In this document: positions 11,530 to 22,900 of the stretch, piece by piece | Position numbering within the stretch: the first letter of the stretch is position 1 | Layout of the letters: every line of letters starts with the position of its first letter | Assembly: GCF_001522545.3 (NCBI RefSeq) | Contig: NC_031796.1 | Location: forward strand, 1,537,382-1,601,381 | Source of the DNA: Parus major | Taxonomy: Eukaryota; Chordata; Aves; Passeriformes; Paridae | Length of the DNA stretch: 64,000 nucleotides | Direction of reading: 5' to 3' | Position numbers and translations under genes: made by a program | The notes under the pieces: model-generated | What the model saw: only the letters and a program-made list of their open reading frames with translations | The model's database searches: none | Told to the model about the DNA's origin: nothing

Positions 11530-12217
11530 TCTGTTTTATTGAAACTTGGGTTTGTGCTGTGCCAGGCCCTGGCCCAGCAGGGCGGTGGCTCCTGGGCATG
11601 GTTTAACACAAAGCTCCACTAACAGCCCCAGGTAAGGTCCCAGCTCGACCTCCTGCTCTGGCTCAGGGTCTGGGGAGCAGCAGAGTGACATTAACCCACA
11701 CTAACACTGTAAATACTGACTGTGTTTGAGGCGTGGGCTGGGCTGGGGCAGAGCTCACCCCGAGCCCAATGTTGCTGGGGCAAGGAGCATTTCTTCTCTG
11801 ACTGTTGAGGCCAAAAGCAGAGAGAGCTTTGGTGCTTTTCTGGTACCAAACACTCTACCATGAAAGCAAAATACTTCCTGCTGTTCAGAAGCAAAGGATA
11901 AGAATAAATTCTCATTATAACATAAAATAGCGAGCTATAAACCCACCCAGAGCACCTGTGACCCTTCATGGAGAAACCCCTCTGAGCTTCTGCACTGGCA
12001 GCAGCCGAGTGCCCAACGCTCAGCCAGGGCCTCTCCTGACAGAACCTCCAGGGTTTGTTCCACCAAAGCTCTACAAGGAATTTGCCAGCACCTGCTCAGG
12101 GGCTGGCTGAGCCCACTCCCCCAGTGCCCAGATCACTCCAGCACTGGAATCAACAGCTGGAATATCTCCTTCATCTGCCTGTTCAAGAACAACAGTGACA
12201 CTGTCGTTGTTTGAGTT

Positions 12218-12223
12218 TTTATT
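12218..12223 (-). terminator. Candidate distal poly(A) signal on the minus strand
   Basis: Read on the minus strand, AATAAA is preceded by TGTA elements (TGTATATGATGTAC) and followed by a GT-rich stretch. This is a full poly(A) site architecture. The only upstream minus-strand gene is DNAJC7, 4.7 kb away, so this may end a long 3'UTR isoform or an unrecognised transcript. Confidence 0.45.
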
Positions 12224-13544
12224 AGTTTGTACATCATATACAGTTTATAATAAAGTAAAACCGATTGCATATGAGTCTGCTCAGGCTGATTTCCCATACA
12301 AACACGGCATCAGGAGTTCTGCTAAGGAAGTAAACAACAAATATTCACATTTTTACCATTCACATCCTAGAAAGGTCGAAGAGGGACAGTTGGTACCGAT
12401 GCGGAGCCCGGCTGGAAGAGGATGAGGAGTTTGGCAAAGCAATGAGACAGCGATTGCTCCATGCAATTCCCCTTTCCTCCCAGGGAAAGGTTGAGCTATG
12501 TACACTGAGGTAAACATTCCGAATTCCAATTCAGATAAATACGGCAGCGCAGGGACAAGCTCCTCTCCGAGTGGCTTCGCATCGGTGCCTGGATTTGTCC
12601 TGACTATTCTGCAATGTTGTGACACTCGTGCACTGTGGGGCTCTGGGTGCTCCCCCACGGCCCCTCGGATGTCACCTCACACCACACTGTTCACAGGAGC
12701 CATTAGGGGACAGGGCTGGGCAGCTGGACAGGCTGGGATGGCAGCTGAGCTGCTCGTCCCTCTGGCTCGGGGCTCCCCACGGATCCTGCCCTCCAGAGCT
12801 GTCCCTCCAAGCTCAGATCTGGGTCAGGGAAAGTGCCCAGCACTGCTCCAAGAAGGGATAACCCCATCCACAATGGTGGGAATGAGGAGAGCGGGGCCTG
12901 GCCAGGAACAAAGCATTTCACACCGGCTCCCACAGTCACACAGGGACCCAGAATGGCCTCACAGAGCCAGGGACAGCCACCAGCTACTGCCACCTACCCC
13001 TGTCACAGCCCTGCCACAGCCACCCAGGGACCAGCACTGCTCCAGGGACACGGGTGGGTGCAGCAAACAGTTGTCCTGTTCCCTAGGGAAGAGGAGGGGA
13101 GAGGACAAGGCACGAATTTAAACAGGATGAAAACCATCCATTGGAAATAAGAGAATATCTGGAGTTATTACTGAAACTGAGGAAGTAATTTGGAAACAGC
13201 AAAGCAGCACATGGCCCAACCCTGTGACTGTTTGATGGCTGCAGATCCAGGCCAGTGTGGCTGGAGAGGGACTGGCACCAGGCTCCACATCAGACACACC
13301 ATGGTACAGCATGCACTCTGCATCTCAGCAGACACAGAGTGGAGGGACCCGCTCATCCATGGATTATACTCTTCTACCTGAACAATTTGTCTTTCCCATT
13401 TTCCAGTTTGCATTTCTGCATTTACAACAGCTAGCAGCACAGGGGATCCTGCTCACTGAGTGCTCCCAGAATCAGAAACAAACCAGGTACATTTCTGTGC
13501 AGCCAAAGCAATGAGGAGCCTTAAGAGGGTGCCCAGAACCTCCT

Positions 13545-13588
13545 CACTGGACTTCACAGCTTTCCAACCCAAACTATTCTATGATTCA
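13545..13588 (+). mobile_element. CR1 LINE 3'-end remnant
   Basis: A short fragment ending TTCCAACCCAAACTATTCTA then TGATTC, the usual CR1 terminus. It lies between the CNP and DNAJC7 coding regions. Confidence 0.7.
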
Positions 13589-14098
13589 GAGCATGGCCAG
13601 ACAAAACCACATCCAAGGCAAAGCCCAATAGCCACACAGCTCCTGATCTCCCTGCCAAAACTGCAGTCCTACAGCAGAGCCCTCACGTGCCAGCTCTGCC
13701 CACAGCCACACTCCTCACACACTTCTCTTCACAACTTTCCCAGAGAAGCTGACAGCCACTGGCCAGTTCTTGAGCTGTTCAGAGCATCTACTCCCAAGCT
13801 GGCTGGTGGAAGATGTCCCTGACACAGCAGCCTGGTCTGGCTCTCAGCCATGGCAGCTCTGCTCTTTCCAGGTCCTTGTTGGCAGCAGCTCTTGCAGCAC
13901 CAGCCATTCCCCCTTGGAGACCTGGGCAGGAGCTGGCAGGCTGAGAGTCAGACCAAAGTGTGTCCATCCCACCATGCCTGTGCCTTGGGCAGCTGCTGCA
14001 CCACCACCTCCTGCACCTCTGTGTGCTCTCTGTCCTTCTAGAAACAGCACAGGCACAGCAACACTTGAAGACGCTCTTGTGGTCCCTGCAGCAAATCC

Positions 14099-14196
14099 CT
14101 GGGGCTGGTGGTCCCATGGGGCTGGTGGTCCCCCTGGGGCTGGTGGTCCCCCTGGGGCTGGTGGTCCCCCTGGGGCTGGTGGTCCCCCTGGGGCTG
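14099..14196. repeat. 18-bp minisatellite, 5 copies
   Basis: Five units of about GGGGCTGGTGGTCCCCCT (the first spacing is 17 bp, the rest 18). Each unit contains the octamer GCTGGTGG. It lies between the CNP and DNAJC7 coding regions. Confidence 0.92.
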
Positions 14197-14500
14197 CAGG
14201 ATGTGTGGGAGGGCTGTGAGCAGCTGGAGCACTCTCAGCTTGCCTGTAGCTACACCCAACCACAACGTCTGGATAATGTCCTGGAACCACCATGTGTGGA
14301 GGAAACATTCCAAGCAATGCACAGCTGAGTCCATTTTTTGGAAAGAAGCTGAGTTTTGTCTCCCCAAGCCATGCTGGGACATGGTGGAGGTCACAGTGCC
14401 ACTGGGCACTGCTGCTGCCCTGAGGTGCCAGGTGCCACCGAGCCCTGCCCAGCCCTGCTCTGTGCTGTGGGAACAGGGGCTGCACAGAGCCTGGGGCACT

Positions 14501-14594
14501 CTGGGCTAGTGGAAGGTGTCCCTGCCCATGGCAGAGGGTTGGACTTGACAGCCTTTAAAGGCCTTCCAGCCCAACCCTTTCCATGGTTCTATGC
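14501..14594 (+). mobile_element. CR1 LINE 3'-end fragment
   Basis: The sequence contains TGGAAGGTGTCCCTGCCCAT, GGGTTGGACTTGACAGCCTT and CCTTCCAGCCCAACCC followed by ATGGTTCTATG. This is a CR1 3' end in the plus orientation. Confidence 0.85.
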
Positions 14595-16742
14595 ATTTGC
14601 CTTCACCTTGATTCACGTAACAACGCTCTGTAGAAAGTCTTGGCACTCACCATATGAATATTTAACTACATTAAATCATGCATTCATGTACAGGTTATAA
14701 ATAGCTGCTGTATACATTTTCTCTCCCAGAAGCAGAGCCATTCCACTCCTGTGCTCCAGGGAACGGGCTCACTCAGCTTGGAGAGAAGGAAGGGAGGAAG
14801 GAAGCTGGTCACACTTCCCTGGGGCAGGGGAAAATGAGAATAAACCCACTGACAGACACAGGACATGGCTCTGCTCAGCAACAGGAGACTGAGAACAACC
14901 CAGACTGTACAGTGACATCAACACACACACACAGGACGAGATGTCATGGATCCAAAATGCCACTAAACAGGCCTTGTAAACTCTGATTTACAGTGCCAGG
15001 AAAGCTGGGGAAGCATCAGTGTGCATAGACCAGTATTTCAGTTCCCCACATATTCACCATTTCAGAACCTGAAAAGTGGCAGGACCCAGCTGCTCTTGGT
15101 GCACCTGGGTGGGTCCATCCCTCACACCAGTGTGAAGGACATCAGAATAAACGTGGGACAGTTGGGTTTTAGAAGTACTACTCAGCGCTGGTTCACTTAG
15201 AAAGCTGAGTTTCAAACCAGTTGTAAAATACTCTGTTCTGCAGTGCTAAAATTTAAGCCCTTAAATTTTCCCTCTACGAAAGCAGATTGTCAAGAATCCT
15301 GACCAAACACCACAGCAGGACCACGACAGCAACGTCACCAGCGCTGGAACCGCCAGGAGCTCCCCCAGCAGCCCCTGTCCTGCTGAAGGGCACAGCCCTC
15401 AGGAGGGAGGAAGACAAAGATGAGTGATCACCTCGTTCTGTGAGCTCGAAATGAGCTCCCTGCAGTGTTTGTTCTGCTTTGGGAAAGCAAATCAGGTGTT
15501 ACAGAGTCACTGGGAGGTTTTCTCTCAGCACAGCCCAGCCTGTGTGCACAAGCAGCCAATCTCTGAGCAAACTCCAGCCTCCAACAGCCCCACACTGCCA
15601 GGGTCAGCCCAGGAGCTTGGCCAAACCCCTGAGCCCCTCACTGAGCACAGCCCAGGACCCCCAGCCATGGCCCCACTGCCTCTTGCTCCGCTCACATCCC
15701 AGGCTGAGCCTGGAGCACCGTGCTCCAGACCCTGCCACAGACAGGAGCTCACACAGGGCACCTGGACAGAAAAGGTCCATGCTGTAGAGAAAAGGGGGGA
15801 ATTCTGGAAGCAGAGCCCTCTCCCAGCTGAGACCCTGCTGTAACACCACCTTTTAGGTGAAAATCAAACTGCTAACAGGCAGTGCCCCACACCAAACCCA
15901 CCAGGACACGGCTCCAGGCCGGAAGCTCTTCCATCCCTCCAGCTCCTGTCCTGACACTGTGCAAGAGAAAGTACAGACTGTCAGTTCAGAGCTGGACTTT
16001 GCATTTTCTTGCTGCTTTGGAGGAGTAAATCACTGCCAGGGGAAAACCAGGTTAAGTAAACACACAGCTGCTGCACACCAGGAGCTCAGCACTGCACATC
16101 CCAAACCACCCATGATCCCTGCCTGGAAGTCACTTGGCATTGAAAGACTCACCCATGTCATGGATCAGTAACAGGAAACCACACATCAAGCTCAACAAAA
16201 TCAAGTTTAGCACAAATATAAAATATTCAAGTGGATTAATTTAAAAAAGTACAGTGAAGGAATTCAGCCCAGAGCAAATTCAATATTCCCTTAAACAGGA
16301 CAATCTTGGGAACACAAAGCCCTTAATTCCAGCTGCATCACAGGGAATTCTCACATAAGCTGCTCTTTAAGCAGCATTTCTCTGATACAGAATTGTAAGC
16401 TCACACATTATCACAGAAGTTTAATGCCCAAGTGGGCCTTGCTGGGAGAACCATGAAAAAAAACCCAAAAGAAATAAAAAAAGCCAAGAAGCCAGGCTTG
16501 CAGGTGAAATGGGATTGTACGAAACTGGATTGAGCCTTGGCAGTATTTCCAAAAGATTAAGATAACTTACAAGTTACTCCAAACCCTGGACATGCTGCTT
16601 TGGAAGCAACCAGAACAAACCAGGAATTCCTTCTCCCTCTCACATGTGGAGATTCTGGGAAGATTCCAGGAAATCCTCTGTGCAGAGGGGCAGAAGCAGC
16701 TGAAAGCACGGGCCAGCATGGAGGGACCAAGAGATTCAAAGC

Positions 16743-16748
16743 TTTATT
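16743..16748 (-). terminator. DNAJC7: Probable proximal DNAJC7 poly(A) signal
   Basis: An AATAAA on the minus strand about 230 bases after the DNAJC7 stop codon (16980-16982), within an A/T-rich tract. Confidence 0.6.
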
Positions 16749-16979
16749 TTTTTTTTCTTTTTTTTAATAAAGTTAACAGTAAAACAAAATTCACAAGCCT
16801 TCCCCTCCCGAGCTGGTTTCCTCTTCACACACACAACACACAAACAGAGGCTCCAACCCAGAAATGAAACTGCTCTAAGGACAACGAGACGTGATGGAGG
16901 AGGAGTCTGGGGCTGTCCGTATTCGAGGTTAAAAGAAGCAGATCAGGTATGTGTGGTTTGATTTGTGTTTGTTTGCTTC

Positions 16980-19900
16980 TTAGCCAAACTGGAAAAAGAA
17001 ATTTCCAGGCCCAGAAGCTGAAAAAGAAAATGGAAGATAATCAGGACTTTCCAAATCCAAATTGGTTTAGTGCAATCCTAAGCAGCACATGGATGGCCAA
17101 GCCCACACACAGCTCCAGCACTGGGAGCCCCTGGCTCTGTGGCTTTGGAACCCAGAAGAACCAGAACCAGCCACCAGCTGACACTGCAGGCAGAACTTTG
17201 AAAAAGCTCTTAGGTTTATGCAACAGACAAATGCTCTTCTCAAGCAGCACATCCACTGGGAGCCCCAGCTGCCCTGCCAGGGGGATCTGTGTACTTACGA
17301 TTCCAAGGCTGGGAGGAGAACACCTCACCTACCTTCGAAGCTGAAGCCCCCTGGCCCGCTGAAGAAGGCCTTGAAGATGTTATTTGGATCAAATTCTACA
17401 GGGAAGAGAAGGAATTCATGAGCTGCAGTGAAACAGCCATCACATTCCCACAGTTGAGGAGCTGTCAGCTCACTGAGGGTCCAGAATGGCTGGGCAGGGG
17501 GCACAGGGCTGGCTCCAGCACCTGGGGCCATGTAAGTGACCACAAACAGGTAAAACAGCTGTCCCAGAGAGAGCCTGCCACAGGGCAGCCTGTGGGTCTG
17601 GAGAAGCAGCATTTAGGGACTCACATTTACACTATTTAACACATCCCATGACAGATTGCCAAGGACAACACCCACCAGTATTCCAGCCTGAACTGGGAAC
17701 ACTCAGTGCAGCCCTGTCACCCCAGTCAGGGACCAAACCCAGTCAGTTCATGGAACCATTCCCAACAGGAGGCTTGCTTTAGGGGATCAGGCAGACTCTA
17801 AAGGCTCTGATCCTGGTAAAGGCTGCCATGGCAGAGTATTGTAAAGAACACTGACCTCCCATGTTTAATCCATCCTCTTCCAAATCCTGCCCACTGTCAT
17901 AACGGGCCTTCTTCTTGGGATCTGACAGGATGGTAAAGGCCTCACCAACCTCCTTAAATTTCTTCTCCTCCTCCTTCTGTACTTCTGCACTTGCTCCACT
18001 GTGTCGGTCTGGGGATACACAAACCAGCAGGAAAAAGCCTTTAATTTCCAGTGCAAATGGATAATGCTGCACATCCCCAAGCTCCTGTCCCAGAATATGT
18101 CCAGATCTGTGGGGTCAGAGCTGCTTTTTCCCAGAAATTCCCTCTTCCACTTGCATTTCTGCCTCAGTGATGCTGCACAGGGCAGATAAGGACTGCTGTG
18201 GGTACCTGGATGGTGCATTAGTGCTCGTTTCCTGTAAGCCTTCTTGATCTCATCTTCGGAGGCGTTTTTGTTCACCCCCAGGATTTTGTAGTAGTCTTTC
18301 CGTTTGCTCTTTTTCAGTTCCACCTGTGCATTCTTTAGGAGCTGCTTGTGTTCTGGAAAAGAGTACAACAAACAGAGGGGAGGAGTTATTCCATCTCTTC
18401 CACTTCAGGCTACTCAAAAAGCAAGGGGACAGTCAAAAACAAGAATCAAACCCAGACATTCTGAACCCCTTGCACTGCCTCAGACACAAGCTGAATTGTT
18501 ATTTCAGCATTCAGTGCTTGGAGAGAAACCAGAGCAGAGACAGGGATTTTCAGTGACTCTGAGGGCTTCTCCATATTGTCCTTCTGGGGTATTAGGCTGC
18601 AAATTACAGCATATTGTGGGGGGAAAAAAGGAACAACAAAAAATTACCAGTTCAGGGAAACTTGTGCACACACAGAGAGTGCCCCTTGTGCTCACCTTTT
18701 GTTTTCTCTGTCTGATAAACCTTCTCATAATCTCTTACAGCATCTTCATATTGTTCTGTGTCCATGTAACTGTGGAAAGAAACACTGGTGGCCAAGGTGT
18801 CCCTCACAGGAACATCAAAGGGGTTCAGTACAGGCTGTCTGTGTGGGTGTGGATTAAGAGAAGTGCTCAGGACTCAGCAGATCAGACCTGAGGAGCCCAC
18901 ACAGGGCTACTGCTGGGAGCCCTGACTCTTGAGGGAAACCCTGGCAGAGGAACCCACACTCTGGGCTCCAAGGGGACACTGGAAACTCCTCTGGCAGCAC
19001 AAGTTCTGCTTTAACAACCTGCTCATTCCAATATGCAGCTGCAGGAACTGATCCCAGGCAGCCTGAGCTCCAGGGAGCTGGTGCAGGGTCAGAGCTTCAC
19101 ACAGCTTCACACTGACAGTGCTGGTCAGGAGTGACAACCCTGGCACCTCCAAGGGACATGTGTCTGTCTGTCTGCCTTACACACACATTACTCACTGTAA
19201 CTTAGCAATTACACAGATGGGAGATTGGGAAAGATTGATCTTGGAGGTCTTTTTCAATCTCTTTTGTAACCACTGTAAATTTGCAATTGCAGACATGGGG
19301 AGAGAGGGGCTCTCTGGGACAGAACCTCTATAAACACAGTAAACTGAGTCAAGATTTAAAACAAATCCTCCCTAAATCCTGTTCAGATTGGACATGAGGA
19401 AGAATTTCCTCACTGAAAGGGAGGTTAGGCATTGAAACTGGTTGCTCAGGGAGTCACCATTCCAGGAGATGTTAAAGGAACAACTGGATGTGGTACTCAG
19501 TGCTCTGGTCTAGTTGACAGGATGGTAATCACTCAAAGGCTGGCACCAATGATTTTGGAGGTCTTTTCCAAGCCAAATGATTCTATAAATACACCACCAA
19601 GAGGCAGTTCCAGATCCAGGCAGGCAGGAGAGGCCACAGAGAGCTACCCCCATCTCCTCAGCAGCCAAAGGAAGAGGAATAAATTCAGGGCCCCACCCCT
19701 TCTACTCAGTTCAGCTCCAGATTTGTGATCCTGTCCCTCAGAGCTGCCAGGAGGACACTCCTGCCCACACACCTGCTCAGGTGTCAAGGTGTACTCACCA
19801 CTGTGCCCTCCTCAGGTAGGCTTTGATGTATGTGTCATCCAGCTTCACTGCGTTCGTGCAGTCGTCGATTGCTTCTTCAAGTTTCCTAAGCTACAAAACA

Positions 19901-22900
19901 TCAGACACAAGTGAATAAACTCCAGTCAGAGAGCAAATTCTGCATCATGACTTCAGGCAAATGAAAGGTGTGAAGAATCTGGGAAAGTCTCACTGTTTTC
20001 TGTGTCTCTGTCTAGGTTTTTTTTTTTCCAATTTCCCCCCAAACACTGAGCTTTTGTTCCCTGGGAAAAAAAAATCAGCAGCCTGGCCAGTGCTATGTGG
20101 TGCTTCTGTGTAAGAAATGCACTCAAAACCATGATAACAATCCCAATTCTGTGTCCAAACTAATCCCTGGGCAGGAAGATAAACCTAAAAATACTTAAAA
20201 GAAATCTTTTTTAGAAGAAGTGCTGTTTGTTTTCAGACACAAGCATGTAAGACACCCATTAAGTGGCCACTTCCCAGGTTTTGGGAACAGCCTGAGTCTC
20301 TGACCAAGTGGGGGTGTCTGGGAAAGCAGCATCAGCATTGGGACAGCTGAGGAACAAAAATGCCCAGAGGACACAGGGTGGGAATTGGGAGCACTGTCAC
20401 ACAACTGGCTGTTTCTCTGGATAGTGCAGGACTAAAATTTAACAGCAAAGCTCAAGTGTCATGGGGCTTTAAATTAGGTCTTATTTTTTTTCTTTTTTCA
20501 TAAAAGCACAAAGCAAGATGTGATTTACAAGAAAATAAATCTGCTCATCGCTGGGAAGGAAGGAAAGAGAGCCAGGAGTGCTTTTTGCTGACTAAGATAA
20601 GGCTAAAGCATGTCCCTCCTCTCCCTCCCACTCTGTGCAGCCCAAGTATTTGAGTTTTGTTTCTGCAGGAGTCGATTGCTGGCTATTGGGAACTGATCCA
20701 AGTCTTGTGCAAGCACAGAACCCTGAAACACTGCCCATGGCCTCAGAGATGCAGCTGCCCAGCAGGCAGGGGGGCCTGTGCTTGGCAGAATAACTGATCT
20801 GCAGTTTATCACTGCCATGGTGGGGTTTTGGTGACAGACACCTGCCAGGTGACTGTGCCTTACCTTTGAATTAACCGTCCCCCTGTTGCAGTAGAGTTTG
20901 GCATTTGTTTTGATATTATTTGGGTCTATTCCTAGTGCCTCTGTGTACAGTTCATATGCTAGTTTGTAGTTGCCTTTCTTGAACGCTTTATTCCCGTCTT
21001 CCTTCTTCGCTTTAAGTGCTTTGGCATTCTGAAAGGAAACAAACCTGGGTAAGGAGATGAGGTCAGGGGGACCAAGCACCTTGTTCTGCCAGACAAGGGT
21101 CCTCAGACACAACAGCTCTAATCTGGTTTCAGACATTGCTGCAGGATACAAGCCACAGCTTTGTTCCAGCAGCTGAAAGGATCTGGAAGCACTTTGCCTT
21201 TCCCCCAAGAGAAGCACCAAGGAACAGCCAGTGCCAGTTCCAGGCATCCTCCACAGGAAAAAGGTTGCCTATTTTTTTAAGATGAGAACATAACAGTGCA
21301 GTAAATTTATGGATTAAAATAAAAGGACTGGGAGCTCACTTTTTGAGAGCACATGAACAGATTTAAAGTTGGTCAAAGAGCCACACCAGGGGAAGGAGCA
21401 ACAGCAAGGAAGTGTTAAATGAAAGGGTATAGGCCTGGATATTGGACCTGAAAGTCAGGAATTCCTTTAGAACCAATGTAACTGTTTTTATTGCTCCTCT
21501 GCCCGACCAGGGAACAGAGTGAAGGAGAGGCTGTTTCCAAGTATCACAATCTGCTGAGAAACAGTTTCTAGGAGCTTGGTTTTATCTGAGGCAGCAATTA
21601 ACTGTCTTTGGGAAGGGCTGGACACACTGTCTGCTCCTGGAAGTCTGGGAAAGGCAATAGTGAGGGAGGGAGAAGGGATTGATCCAGCAGAACCAAACTA
21701 TGTGTTTGGTTTAAAAAAAGCCAAATCCCGGTGATTTTGCAGCCACATCTCCACCACTTACCCGGCAGGCAAGACAGGCCTTCTCATGGTCAGGAGCCAT
21801 CCTGAGGGCCTGCACAAAGAACTGCACAGCCTTCTCAATGCAGTCCTCGTAGTACAGGCACAGCCCACGCACGTACAGCGCGTCGGCGTTCGTCGAGTCC
21901 ATCCGTAGGATGTCACTGCAACACACAGCAATGAAGGAAATCTTCCTCATTCCCATTTCCTTCTGACCTCCACAAACGCTTTTCTCCACTGTGGTACTCA
22001 GATATTTCAACAGGTCTGTGGTACAGGTAAGCCAAAAGGCCAGAAGGCTCCCCAAACAGGAAGGTTGATTGTGAATGGGGTGTGGATGCAGCTTCCCGGG
22101 AAGATTAATGTGCATAAATTCACACACTCCCTCCTCATCACAACATGCACTAAGGAATATTGGTATTTTATATTCCCTCACTTATTCCAGGCATGCAGCA
22201 CAGGACACCCCAGCCCTCAGACACTCACCTGGCCACAGACTGTGCCTCGGGGTACCGGCCCAGCAGCGCCAGACACTCGGCCTTGAGGATTTTGAACCGG
22301 TGACACGCGGGAGCAAACTCCAAAGCACGATCCATGCAAAACACAACCTGGGGTGGGAGAAAGCACAGCTGTGAGCACAGCTGAGAGCCAAGGTCTGAAC
22401 AGCTGCCCCACGCTTGAGATGTGTGTCTGACCAGGAAGGTGAGTGTGCAGACACCCACCTCCACTGCTGCTGGAGACAGATTTCTTTGGAAAATTTTCCT
22501 CATATGCAGGTTGTGCCTTTCAAAGGGCTTTGTGTGCCAAGGTCTGAGGCATCTGCTGCATTACTGTGACAGAGCACTAAACAAGACTCAAGGGACACCT
22601 GTAGGAGGTTCATCCCTTTAACTCTTCTATACTGTAAGCCCTAAAGAAAGGGCCAAGAAGGACAATCCTGCCCCTGTTTCCTGCGGTATAAAGACATGTG
22701 GGAGGGACAAAAATTCAATAGATTGAGACAGTTTGGACTGGACAAAACACAAAAAAGTACAGTGCAAGGGCTGATCTTCCACTGGCCTGACAGCCATGGG
22801 CAGGGTGAGCTAATGGGTCTTTTCCATCCCTGCACTCTGGTGGGGACATCTGTGCAAGAACGGGGCATTGTTCCCCAAGGTTCATCTGCTCCTCAGCCCG

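Larger units (their letters stand above)
11546..16742. other. Region between CNP and DNAJC7, no coding gene seen
   Basis: No exon was recognised. It contains two CR1 remnants, an 18-bp minisatellite and a strong-looking minus-strand poly(A) site at 12218-12223. It could be partly an extended DNAJC7 3'UTR. Open frames here lack codon bias or family resemblance. Confidence 0.55.

Noticed and set aside
13770..14219. Collagen-like Gly-Ala-Gly-Pro-Pro repeat frame
   Set aside because: It is the translated 18-bp minisatellite, and it opens equally in other frames and on the other strand.
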